A stretch of 64,000 bases of DNA. Origin: Taenia hydatigena (taxonomy: Eukaryota; Platyhelminthes; Cestoda; Cyclophyllidea; Taeniidae). Under the pieces are notes generated by a model. It was not told the DNA's origin. It was given only the letters and a program-made list of their open reading frames with translations, and did not search any database. Each line of letters begins with the position of its first letter. The stretch's first letter is position 1. The position numbers and the translations under genes are program-made. This document shows, one piece after another, positions 12,141 through 24,436 of the stretch. The stretch lies in assembly GCA_036345935.2 (NCBI GenBank), contig JADWOT020001300.1, positions 62,001 through 126,000 of the forward strand. Direction: 5' to 3'.

Positions 12141-12275
12141 TTTACTATAAACCATCCTCTCCAAAGCCTTAATATCTAAGATCCGAAAATAGAATTTGGA
12201 GATGCATGCCCAACACTTGTTCAAGATGTTTATGCAGCCACAATCGCAGTAGGGGTGTGTTATCATGTCTAAATG
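12141..12275 (+). repeat. short dispersed repeat, copy 2
   Basis: Partner of 4287-4420 in the same orientation, with the shared core GAGATGCATG..C..ACTTGTTCAAGATGTTTATGC. It lies immediately 3' of the point where homology to AIMP1 ends. An insertion here could have displaced or destroyed the end of that gene. Confidence 0.5.
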
Positions 12276-15200
12276 GCGTTAAAATCTGAGGCCAAGAATA
12301 AGAAGAGTCCCTGCTCTTAGCACTTCAGAGGGGTATTCTACCATTTGAGCGAAGGTACAGTGCTGCATTACTTTCATTTATATCCTTTGCAAATGATCGC
12401 GCTGGCCTTTTAATTGTATCCACCTTGCATTAAGTTCATTGGATGCACAAATGTGGACCTCAGCTGTGGTCAGGTTGTTCAGAAGTGACAACCTCGTTAA
12501 CATATTACCGATCGCTGTTGGAACCGCGACCCCACCTTCCCATCTCCATCTTGATTTTGTAAAGGTTGTCTCTTTTTTGGTTCACTGTTATTTAACCTCA
12601 CTAATTAGCAAATGACGCCCGCAGTACAGGTATTTTTACAAAACTACCTGACGTACCTGAGCTGATATTGCCTCTGCACTATCACGAATGGGGCAAAGTT
12701 ATAGCGGTAATTTTACTTAACTTAGCCAATGTTTCCTTTGCGCAATTTTCGCGCTTCGACACTTAGTGTGAATTACTAATTTCATTAATGGCGGATATTG
12801 GTTTATAAGTCTTCAGTCAAATCTGGATCGCATAATTACTAAAGTACCCTACATTATTTTTCTTAAGATGCGATAAGTTGAAGTCATTCCGTCTGACTTA
12901 GAATTAAGTAGTCGAACATAAGGCTGCTTAGGAATGTTAGCAGTCTTCTGTTTTAACCCACATTATTTTTTAATTAGTTTTGACAGCTCATCAAGTGATA
13001 CACATGATGATTTAATAAATCTGGACAGGGATTGGATCACGCTTATAAATTTTGAAAAATGTTGCAAATCAGCATAAGATTCTGGAACAATAACTCCTGT
13101 ACAAACGAAAACCATGAGTGATGTGCATAACTAGGCCTGAACATCCAACGTGATGACCAAAACTAACTACTATTCTGGCAAGCTGTGGCCTGGATACACA
13201 TTTGCGTCGGTGGTGTCCCACTAAATATAACAGGTGAGCTCTCCTGATGATGTATAAGGGCTGGCAACGATAATATCGTGAAAAAAATGTGTTGCAATTG
13301 GTCTTATTAACTCCGGCATAGGGACAGCCTGGCAGTAGGTTATAAGGAATCAACGACTCGGGTGTGGCTGACCTCATGATATTATGGACCAAAGGTATGC
13401 TCTGCATTCGGTGCCTTAAGATATACTACAAGCTACTTTTTCAAATCGGCTTTTCTCTGCCCAAACTGAGCCCATTTGGAATGCAGCAAAACTTTGTAAG
13501 CAGAAAACATGTGCCAAAAGCAAGATGGGAAAAATGAAGAGCTATATTTTCATTTACTTACTTCGTTGCAGTTGGTGATGTATGGTAAGCCTTAGTTTTG
13601 CTTCTATTTTGAGCAGTTTCTCGTGACCTCACTAAAATTGTCAATTCAAAAGTAGAAGAATGGGCCCAAAAAATAAATAAGTTCAAAAATTCACATCAAG
13701 CTGGGCAACCATTGGTTACGTTTCAGCACTTTAAGCAATCTAAGATTTTTCATGCATTACGTGTCGGGATAATCTTATCTTACTCCTGCCTCCTATTTCC
13801 GAACTGTCCATAGTATTCTAATAGGAGGAATATGCGAGACATGAAAATAAAAGCTCACGGTGCCATTTATAGAACCCTACAACTGTCCGACCAAGCATTT
13901 GTAAGCAGAGTATATCTCATATAGCAGACAAGTGCTAAATTGTTACTAATTTCGCTAAATTTTCATTCCTGTATTTACTTAGAATGCCACAGAGGAAGAC
14001 AATCCACCTATCATAAAAGGCTTATCAAGTCAGCATTCAAAGTGTGTCCAAAAAATTACAAGAAGAACACGATAAGTTTGGCTTGGTCTTAATGAGATCA
14101 GAATTAGTTGACTGGAATGTAAAATGCAAAGCAGACCCCTTAAGCAGAGGTCAAAAATATGACCTATACTTCTGCGGGTACCCAGGGGGATGTTGATCTA
14201 ACGCAACATAGAGTAAAATTTGAGTGCATCGTAATATACCTGTTCAAGCTTCAGGCTTCTTTAATTAGCACAGAAGACAACAGTTTTAGTGTCTCCACAT
14301 ATATAAAATACTGAGAAGTGCACATCCTGGATTTTCAGTTGACTACCTTGAGCGTTTGTGTGCTAGTTGACATGTTTATAGATGGGATCGATTTTTACAA
14401 ACAAATCGCTAACTCCTTTGTTTTGCAAAACATTCAAGGTTATTAGCTGCTTTACTTTAGACTATTGGCTGAACGAATAAGACCCTACCCGGCAATAATT
14501 TAGAAGTTGACAATAGCTCAGGCGCATCTGACTTCGTGTTGCCCTGTCCCCATGCACCAACCGAGGACACATCACGCGCACGGGGTCAAAAATAAGGTCC
14601 AACCTTATCAAGCTCTATGTTTTTCTCCATCTGGGCCAAACTCGTCGGCTTAACTCAAGGCTCGTGCATTTAAATAACAGTTTTTATTGTAACTAATAGC
14701 AAAAGCGGCATAAAAAGGGAGGGATCGTGGTTTGCATAATGCAATTGACTTTACTTAAGAAGGCATGATGAGCCTTGCAGTGGCTTTTATTTTAATTCAG
14801 TGATTTACAGCTTGGTGGGTACCAGCCATTCCCAGTGGCCAGTAATTAACTCCTTCTCCTGTTAGGATCACCGTACTTGCAACAGCTTCATCCTACCTAA
14901 TCGGTAAGCAGGTATAATCCGTTTAGTAGCTGCTTTTGGAGTTGTTAACTTTATTACCTGCAGTTTTTTATCCCACCTTCTGGAACTAGCATCTTTTCTT
15001 CGATTCTTAGCCTTAGCTAAACTGCGTGGTGAATGATGGTAAAAGTGGCTAAGAGACCCCTCATGCCAGTTTCACTGTCACTCGTTGCTTTACCGCGGTC
15101 GTGGCACAGGAAATGTCGACCTGCATGCACTCCTTTAGGTCGTTTTATGATAAGTCCATAAATTAAAACAGACGTTTTAAGGAGCATCTGCAGTGCATGA

Positions 15201-17530
15201 CTTGGGTCTAAAGGTTTGTATGCCGGTTAAACAGATGGCGGACAGCTAAAACGTGAATGCATGCTTTAATATCAGGCTCCTCTTATGGTTCTATGCTTTG
15301 ACTTCTGTGTGCGCATGTCATCGTCCATTGTGAATTTTTTCCCGTAACAACCTCTTTATCAGCTTGTTGGGCATGGTGCACTCTTAATTAAGAAACTGTA
15401 CACAACCCTAAACATTTGATTAGGCTGTTTTTTGCTGCAATTGTAAGATTCCATTAAGCTAGCCAAAAGGAACTTGCGCCGCCACCTGTATTAAAGTCAT
15501 CCTTATTCGAGTTTTCGGGCACGTCAGGGTTTAATGTAAATTCTCGATAGAATGGCTTCAGGGTAGATGTCGTCGTAATAAAGACTGCCTGAAATGGAAA
15601 ATGCAGTGATAATTTATTAGAATTTCTATGAGAACAAACCTAAGCCACAAGAGGAATGACAGCGTTTAAGAGACAGCGGCATGTGCAGTAAGTCGTGTGT
15701 TATTCTGTGCTGTCCTGTCCGATGTCCAAAAGGAATGTGCATCACGAATCAAATTTCTTATTTCCTATCTTGATCAGATATACATTATCGGAGTGCAGTA
15801 TGAGAAGATAGATTTCTAACACATTCGCTGTGGTAGAAAATCGAATTAATTTTGCACTTCTTTAATCTTGGCCTTATAGGCTCCGCATCTCCTACTTCGG
15901 TTTCGATCCATTGCACCAAATTACATTGCCTTCCATACCACTGCGTTCCACCAAATTCGCCGAAATGACTCAGCAAGGCACACTGACGAAAGTGAGAGGT
16001 AAGAAGCAGGGGGAAAAGAGCAGCTAGGTAGGTTGTTTTGGTTCATTGCCTTGCCTTTTTGTCGCCAATGAAGCCACCTACTGCAAATAGCTTAACCCTA
16101 AGCGACAACATCCCTCCAGTAAATCATTATCGAATGGAAACCACTTCATTTAATGTGTTAGTAACCGAATGAAATTCGTACCCCAGGTCTAGTTGTGTAG
16201 AAATGCTAGCAGAATTGAATGAAGCAGTAGAGGATGAGTGGAGAGGACAGTATGATGAGGTGGGGAGTAGATAAGTAAAGTGAGGTAGAGTGGACCAGCA
16301 ATTGCGAGCTTTCAATCACCATCACCTAAGCCTGCGCTAATTCGAATCGCCGTAGCACAACCTCAATGGTTTAGGTCTTGCTTTCATCGCATTCTATTTA
16401 GTCAATTCACATATCACTAATAATCTTACACGTTGTTAACAATATGGGCATAAGATAGCCTACAGTGTGATTTTACTGATCTGCCACCTAAAGCGGCTCC
16501 AAAGGCGCGCAGTTGACTTAACGTCTCAAACGGGGTTGTTTTCTGTATGGGTAATCCATAGTAGAGGTTACCTTTAATCCAAAATTCGATTTTCTACCTC
16601 AAAAGGAGCAACAGCATTCCTACAAATGCTCCCTATTTACATTGGATCGCAATAAATTTTATAGAATTAAACATGCTTATCTAATCATAGGCTTAACACT
16701 ATGTGATGTCACATTAGGAATGTATGCGTCGGCTAAAAGCACCGAAAGTGGCATTTGTTAAGCAATACCCAACAAATAAACACCTAATGCAGACGCATCC
16801 TGCTTGCTTAAGTAGGTGTAGCTGTGCTGAAGAGGTATGGCTTATATTATCAGCCGAATAAGATTTTGGGCAATGGGCATAGGCATTACGACTACGACTA
16901 CATAACCCATCGTGTAGATCCTATGCACTTCTGCAAGGCAGATTTGCTATCAAAATTGGGTTCTCTGACGCCCGTCAGATATCAACTATTGCAGTTATTA
17001 TTAACGGATGGAGAAATAAGTCAAAGGAGAGAGTGTTCAAAATTCCATTTCGAAACATTGAGCCGCACCCGTACGGCCACAACCCTCCTTGGTCCTAGAT
17101 TTCACATACAAACGCGTTAGTATTCCGTGCATACACTTCTAACCGAAGTCTCAGAGGAGCTGCTGACATGCAACCGGCTCATATCAAATCCACTCTAATC
17201 CATTCTGCTCAACAGTTTTATAATAAATATCTACTTATGGCCAGTTGAATGAACAGGTAGAATATAAATGAACAATCGACCACTGGAACAATGGAGCATT
17301 GTCTTTATCGGCGGTTCCATAGTTTGGCCATTAACGCTGGCGAACTATACTCATCCTAATCGAGGTCAAACCTCTGCAGACACCATTGTGGAAGAAGAGG
17401 GTAACGTCGCGCATGGTCGACATCATAACTTCTGTTGTTTGACATGCGTTGATAGTTACGTGCACCCAAGCACGCATACAGCCTCAAGCCTGAGGATCTG
17501 GTGGAGCGACAGCAGAAGTTGTGCCCGCTA
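12276..17530. other. no gene seen in about 5 kb
   Basis: Only short frames on both strands. An open stretch at 12609-12708 (+) is flanked by acceptor-like and donor-like sequence, but it does not resemble the missing EMAP-II C-terminus. The last 250 bases (17268-17530) contain a short frame that continues towards the SINE body and is not called. Confidence 0.35.
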
Positions 17531-17690
17531 ACGGAATAAGAAGGCTTGGAGAGCGAAGGGTGTTGAAATGGATACAATCGCATCACTCATTGCTGAATCC
17601 TTGCTGACGTCACTGACAGGAAGACAACTGGATCAGTAAAGTTGCCAGCAAAGCACCGGTGACGAGACTCGAGCTCTGCCCACTGCAGTT
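17531..17690 (-). repeat. SINE-like element, body plus B-box, minus orientation
   Basis: The reverse complement aligns to 61713-61870. Shared blocks are a B-box-like CTCGAGTC, then CACCGGTG, CTTCCTGTCA.TGAC.TCA, GATTGTATCCA and GCTCT..AAGCCTTCT. The B-box (RNA polymerase III internal promoter) upstream of an unrelated body is the usual layout of tRNA-derived SINEs. Two copies in opposite orientation argue for retrotransposition rather than local duplication. Confidence 0.6.
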
Positions 17691-17818
17691 TGGTCTCATC
17701 CCCCGTCTCGGGTTCACTATTCACCATCGTGTCACTCCCAAACCGTGCCGCATTATTTAGGATGTTTTTAGCTAAACAACATGGTCTCGTGAATAATTAA
17801 AATTGTTCCAGCAGAGAT

Positions 17819-18062
17819 ACAGTGTGGCTCGCGAATTTAAGCGTTGCTCAACTCCACCTGCTTAATCGACGAAATGTATGAGAGGTGAAGTGTCCCAGTC
17901 CTAATTAAATTTACATCATTGGACAAATTTCCATTGTTGATCTGACAGAACAAAACAGAGTACCACGCGACTCACTGCACATGCCGCTGCTCCATCCGCG
18001 CGCCTGCCAACGAAGAATTCAAAGATACGGTCGATAGGCATGACTCTTCTGCAACATCTTTT
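17819..18062 (+). repeat. dispersed repeat, copy at 17.8 kb
   Basis: Aligns in the same orientation to 30763-31008. Shared blocks are CAGTGTGGC, AACTCC.CC..CTTA.TCGAC, AATTAA..TTACATCA, ACCACGCGACTC / GCCACGCAACTCGC, and a late GCATG.CT..T..AACAT/AATGTCTT. Roughly 65-70 percent identity by eye. No coding content. Confidence 0.55.
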
Positions 18063-21000
18063 AATGAACCTAGTACCTAGTTATACAGGGTAACTCAAAC
18101 ATTTAGCTTTAGAGTGATATGTTGCCATCTTGCTCAAAATTTTGGTCGTTGGTACTCATTCAAACTTTCCGTTGGACCGATCTCTTTCACAAGATTGCTA
18201 TTCAGCACCTACGAGTCGCTTAGCAAAGCGATTCCTCCTGTCAGTGCTTGTCAGCCTTTGCCAGCTTCGTCAAGGTAAATTCAGTGGTATGTTCACTATG
18301 CATGGTCAAACGGCAAGCTGAGCGTTTTACCCTCTACTTGCTAAAAACTGACATGAACAAGCTTCCCTTATATTTTGGCGATCTGTTTTGTTTTACTCAG
18401 GCTTCTTCTCTGCCATCTCTTGCGACCTGTTCGCAAATTGCAAATGCTATTGCTGTGGGCTGATTGTAAGTCAAATGAGTATTAAGAAATCTTGCTTTAA
18501 AAGGCCTGGACGCCTGCTTTGTGCGCGTCCATCTCCTTTTGTAATGTTTCCGTCATCTAGTGGAAGTGTCGGTGTTCCAAGTAGAGTCCCACAAACAACA
18601 AAATAGTGGGCAACTGCTCTCCTCAAGACGGCAATATCCTCAGATGAATCAAATGAAAGCCATCACCTTTCATTTTGAGATAAAAAATTTACGATTTAAA
18701 GCGGTTTGTCCTTGACCTGCCGATGTCATAGACCTAGTCCTAAAATTCGATTTATCCCCAACTGCGCTTTCTGGATAAGAAGAATCTGTGCTTACGATGC
18801 TTAAAAGGGTGAACTGATCTAATTTTATCGTGACTGTAGCCTAAAGTCTATCCTCGGTTAGTAGGAAAGTGGGGTCCAGCTGAGCTGTGTTTAGCACTAC
18901 TTCTTTTAGGAGTCCAAATGTATAGGTCGCGATGCAGTTATTTAATGGACAGCTCAGTCATATCACGGTTCTCCATCAATCACATACCTCGACTTCATGA
19001 GGTGGAGTAAAACCATGAAGGGAAGCATCCGCGAATGTGTCACTTGATTGCTTAAAGACAGTTTTCACAACGAGAACAATCAAAGGAATAAATGGCGGGC
19101 GTTTATTGTTGCCCCTGACTTGGAATTAAACAGGTCGATTCGGCGCTGTCTACCATATCATTTTTACCGTAATGCACTAAAAATGTGCAACTAGATCCCA
19201 ATTTGTTCTGAAGTTCGAAAGGATATGATTTCAATCTGGCTTCAATTAATGCAGGAGAACCCACAAGGACTCTTACCACGGCACTGTAGTACGTTGACAT
19301 CATTTCTAATGTAATCATTAAAGAGAAAGAGGTCTGGCATGAAATAGCTGAATGGGAAAATTTTTGCCGTTTCCCATTTCTATTTGAGTACGAGGAACCT
19401 CAGACGCCATCGAATTGGTAAAAGCAAGCAACTGTTGTCGTCATTAATTTTAAAACCAAACTGGCAACAACTGCAAAGCTTGATCTTACTACTTAAGCAG
19501 CTCTCCTTCGTCACTTGTCCGCGTTCTGCCACTGTTGGTGTGATAGTGCATAAGGTTCGTCGCGGGAATCTTCTCATCTTGCGGAGTTGATAGCTAACGC
19601 CGTAGGCTCCGAGGTGAGCAAATGAGAGCTGAAAGCGGTGGTCATGCCCATCAATTTCAATTAACTAGCAGTGAGAGGCGTCTAGCAAGTTGATAAAGGG
19701 GTCGTTTAAAAAATTTGCAGTGTATTTTGACATGCACACACAACATTCAAGGTAAAGAGCCATGAGAAAAACCGGACACTAGGTTATTCGAGTACTTCTT
19801 AATTGTGCACTAGTTGCTCAAATGAAATAGAAGTCTCCCAAAACCAAATCTTCCATTGCAGCTGCACCTCAGAAGGTCTATTTGAATTAAAGAATTGCAC
19901 TTCAGGTCAACATGTTCTGTGCTTTAATCACCGGAAAAAAATTAGTGGCAAAGAAAATCGCTAATTTTACTACCATCCGCCGTGACGTTTAGCTAAGACT
20001 GCAAAGCAGATGTATATACTAGTCCCAGAGCAGGAAATGCAAGCATTTAAATTAATAACTCCAAAAGTAGCTTTAGAATAAGTTTTGCCTGTTTATTAAT
20101 AAGGCAAGATGAAAGTATTGGGAGGACAATGTTCCCAACAGGAGGTAGACTGAAGTGCTGGCTGCTGAAGTTGGTTGAGTTGTAGATAAGAAGTCTGATA
20201 TAAAGCAATTAATTGGGACTCCTAGGTCTATCTCCAAGATGTGGGAATCAAGCAGATGTCATAAAGAGCCATCCACCAATCATTGATTTAGATAGGCAAC
20301 TGGATATACGAAAAAGGATACAAGTTACACGGGGGACAAGGCGTTAATGCCGTCCTGAGTATCTTTACTTTCACAGAGTGCAGGGGACCTTTTCTACTTC
20401 ATCTCGTGAAGAATCACGTCATTTGCCGCTACATTCCTCTCTTATCCTAATTTCTCTCATAGCGCTATTTTTCTTCTTCCTTGACTTTCTTTGTATTCCA
20501 CTTCCACTTGCCAACTGTGCAAACAATCTTGCCCATTTTCTATCGTAATCGATTTCAGCTGTTGCACAGCCTGCATCGGTTCCTTACATTATTTCCTTGC
20601 AGTCTACCCACTTCTAGATAGGACGATAAAATTAGTAGCCTTTGAAGCCAGATAAACTTCATTTCATATGCTTCCGTCTATTTCTCTTCCACTTCTTCCG
20701 TGTAAAGTACTGTCAAAATTGCTTTTTGAGGGCTTCTATTTTGGCAACCTACATCAATTCGTTGTTAAAAATAGATTTGCTTTGAAAAAGAGTGCGCTTT
20801 GTTTCTTAATCAACACTATGGCAATCGTAAGAAATTGCAGATAACACGATCACCAATGAGTTGTGATTAGATTTGTCCAGGTAGATCGGGCACATGCTCT
20901 CTTCACCACCGCCAAATTAACTTCTCTGTTACGTTGGATTATCTCAACAAGCTGTGATTGATAGAGGGATCGTGCCATTGAACCTACTTATTAGACGATG

Positions 21001-23280
21001 AAGTTGATTCAAACAGAGCTATCCACCCTTCGACCTAAAGAACATCGTCATAAGTAGAATTCTTCGAAAAGTACACTTGCATTGCATTCTTTCAGAGTGA
21101 AACACATGTGCATTCAAACTAGAGTCAAGTGCATGCAATGATGACGAAAAACGTAAACGGCAGGAATAACATATTGCAAGGTCTACTCAATCACAGATCT
21201 ACCACAAATTACTGACTTTTACTAACCTACTGAATTGAATAGCGCGATGCCAATAAAGTGGTAGAGGTGGTGAAGTTATTGGAAGCAGTGGATTCATTGG
21301 TTATATTTGTGTCGCCGTTATTGCTCAGAGGCTCATAATTGCATCGATATTAGTGTTCTGGGAAAGTGGATGTTTACACTGCATCAGTGAATGCATGGAC
21401 AAGTGCATTTTGCATTGCGCTTAGCGCTGATGCTTAAACAATGAAGATAAAGGGAGTGCAGATGGCTTCAGTTTGTAGGAATGTGAGAAAAGGCAAGAAA
21501 AGTAAAGTTAAGTGCATGTGAATTTCAGCAAAGTCATATGAAAAAGACAAAAAAAACGTATTTATGGATTAATAAAATGGAGGACTAAATGGACTGAGGA
21601 GGGTGTGAGGAGGTAGTGATAAGGGAATGACGGAAGAATGGAGTCTTGTGGAGATGAATGAAGGAATAAAGGGTAGACAAGATGGACAGGGATTGATGAA
21701 GATTGTGGATGAGTTTGTGGAAGAATCGAGGAGTGGTTGGATGTATGATTGGCATGAGAGGGCGGGAGATGGAGAGTAGGGGTTGAAAGGGGAATGAAAG
21801 TCAGTCTTCCCACACGCACAAGCCTTGTATCTTTCCTTATCCTGTAGGAATAGCTTAGGCTAAGCCGTAAGGACACCCGGTTCTCAGAAATAAATATTTG
21901 CTTACCAACTCGCCTGCGATGGACAATCCGCACTCACCCAATCACCCTACCACACTCATTCACGAAGAACATAAGACACAACAATGTCATTGGTACATCA
22001 ACCATAATGCGTGCACCAGTGACAGTGCTCAAACGATCGGAGTCTATTTGAGTACGCTTTTTTGTGAGAAGTGGTCAGCAATTTTAAGTCGCATCGCAAG
22101 TTACTTCTCCTTGAAAGGGATCGGACTCTGAAGAGTCATGACCTCGATCGCCGAACCGCATATGATATTGACGCTGCAGGATTTCTTACCCAATCAGTGA
22201 ACTAGTTTTATAAGCTATGCTGTCGAAGTGACTTGGGTAAGCGTGCAGCTCACTAAATCTGATCGAAAAGTTGGAGACTTGCAGTTCTGATTAAACTGAC
22301 AGTCTACTGAACCACAGCCACTGTCACGAGAATCGGAGCAAAGACCCTGCATCCCTCCGGCCGTTCAATGTATCCTTCTTAGCCCAACAAAAGAGAAGCG
22401 GGATGCAATAAAGACGGTGATCGACACTCTGTTGGTGAATTTAACACAACAATTCTGCATTCAACCTCCTACTGCAGTACCGTCAACGCATTCGTCAAAC
22501 CCGAGACCATCGACACTTCTGCATCCTCTCATAATGGAGCCGTACACAATACACACGCAGGCATAGATTCCTGTATATTGGTGCATATTTATCGCGTCTC
22601 TAATAGCGTCTCCTCTACTGTGCGTCCACATTACAACATTTTAGCTCAATCGTTCCCACCGCTTGCAAGGCAGCTGTGCCCACGTTTCTATATTTTTAAA
22701 CGGAGCAAATGTATGCCACCGTCAGTGGGTGGCCAGTCGAACCTGTTGTTGAAGTGCTGATGGTTCACACTGCACATGAAAACGACGAAAATACTGCTAA
22801 TTGTTCCGCTGCCAATGCTGCCTGCGTGGTGCCTGTTGGTAAAGCTATCCTTTTGTCGATGTTAGTCGTCCATATGAAAAAGAGGATTGATGCAATTGAA
22901 GCTGGCAAGACGCTTCCTCGTTTTGTTGCTAAACGAATCTGGCTTCTGCCGGTTTACTATGCTGTGATAGCACTGCAATCTTTAGACGAATACCGTTTTA
23001 GTCTTCAATGGGCATTACATTTAGCGTGCCAGTGGGAATCTCACTTGCAACTGGTTAGCTTATACAAATGCGAACCGCGACGTGATTCATCCTTGTGTCT
23101 ATTTTCACCGCAGAATCCACCAGGCTAAAGTAAATTTCGTGGAATCTTCATGACTTAAGGCGATAAAATTTACCTGTCATGGGTGCTACATCCTGATCTG
23201 CGGTCTGTGTACTATAAAAGTGGTTATCCGACATGAGATCATCATCTTCTAGAATCTTGAATGATCTAATTAATGAATTT
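18063..23280. other. no gene supported in about 5 kb
   Basis: A 65-base segment at 18401-18465 (+) is bounded by a strong acceptor and a GTAAGT donor and encodes a cysteine-rich stretch; see findings. The strip 21590-21930 is purine-rich on the plus strand and resembles pyrimidine-rich strips elsewhere in composition only. A 139-codon frame at 22709-23128 (+) starts with ATG but shows no domain, and is about as long as expected by chance here. Confidence 0.35.
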
Positions 23281-23964
23281 AGCCAGTCATATGCTGCGTC
23301 AGAGAGGGTAAGGCATACAAATTAGAGCACAACCCGTTCATCACCTATTTTTGGCATTTAAATGAGCTAATGCTTTGAAAAAAAACAATGATGCCTGAAG
23401 TAAGATGATTGGCCTTTTCGATGGCCTGCAATGTGTCATGACTAATTCAATCAGGCACCAGGTAAGGGCCACGGGCCGTGATAAAACACTCAAATCCTTA
23501 ACAAATTTTTCACAATTTATCTTGAGCACATTTGTGAGGACCTTGCAGACATTATAGGGGCCGTATGGCCCAACTATAACCCGATGGTGATCAGAACAAT
23601 CAACTTTCGTCTCCATTGTCACTTGTCATTTTTAACAATAGTCATGACTGCAAGCCGGTCATATGCTGCGTCAGAGAGGAAAGGACTTACAAATTAGATC
23701 ACAACCCGTTTAGTATCTATTTTTGGCATTTAGATAAGCTGATGCGTTAAAAAACCAGGTCCGAAGGGGGGTGATTGGCTCCATCGTTGGCCTGTGATGC
23801 ATCAGGACCATTTCAATCAGGCACCAAGTAAGGGCCAAGGGACGTAATCAAAGCCCTTATATCCTTTGCAAATTTTCTTAATTTGTCTTAAGCACAAATG
23901 TCAAAATGTCAAGATATCCTAATTAAATCGCAACGGTGACTAGGACATGACGGTCATGACTGCA
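23281..23964 (+). repeat. tandem duplication, two copies of 372 and 312 bases
   Basis: Copy 1 (23281-23652) and copy 2 (23653-23964) both start AGCC(A/G)GTCATATGCTGCGT and end GTCATGACTGCA. They share CAAATTAGA.CACAACCCGTT, CTATTTTTGGCATTTA and TTTCAATCAGGCACCA/AGTAAGGGCCA. Copy 2 lacks about 60 bases near its 3' part. A further AGCC follows directly, as though a third unit had begun. The 93-codon frame on the minus strand of copy 1 is not preserved in copy 2. Confidence 0.85.
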
Positions 23965-24436
23965 AGCCAAATCGTGTTTTAGCAGGTTAGTGTTTAAATC
24001 TAGCAGGATTACGGAGCAGAAAACACCTATTCAAGTAGGCCAAAAGTGCTGAAGTAATTCACAGTTAAGTTGAGAGTCCTGCCACCGATACAATCCAGCT
24101 ATTTATTTACATGCAGATGGTGAATTTTTGAAGTGCATAATGTAGGACCAGAGACATACCTCTCTGTTATTGTATCTTATACAGTAAGTTCATTAAGTCA
24201 ATAGCCAAACATAAACAGTCAATATATGGGGTTAACACCATGCGGGAATCGTGATATTTAAGCGCCGCGGAATTTCAACTTTTCATCCCTTGCCTTTCCA
24301 TGTCAACAACACAATTCACCACTTCTCTCTTTGTCCACAGTCTTTTCCTTAACCGCTACCAACTTTCGCTCATTTTAACTTCCCTTCTTTCCTCCCTTCA
24401 CTCCTTCATCCCTCCTCACATGCCCCTCTCCTTCCA
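23965..24436. other. no gene seen
   Basis: Short frames only. From about 24290 the plus strand becomes pyrimidine-rich, leading into repeat copy B. Confidence 0.4.

Noticed and set aside
12609..12708. Splice-like open segment tested as the missing C-terminal exon of the AIMP1-like gene
   Set aside because: The translation shows none of the EMAP-II C-terminal motifs.
22709..23128. 139-codon ATG-started frame
   Set aside because: No recognised domain, no splice or promoter support, and frames of this length are expected by chance in 64 kb read in six frames.
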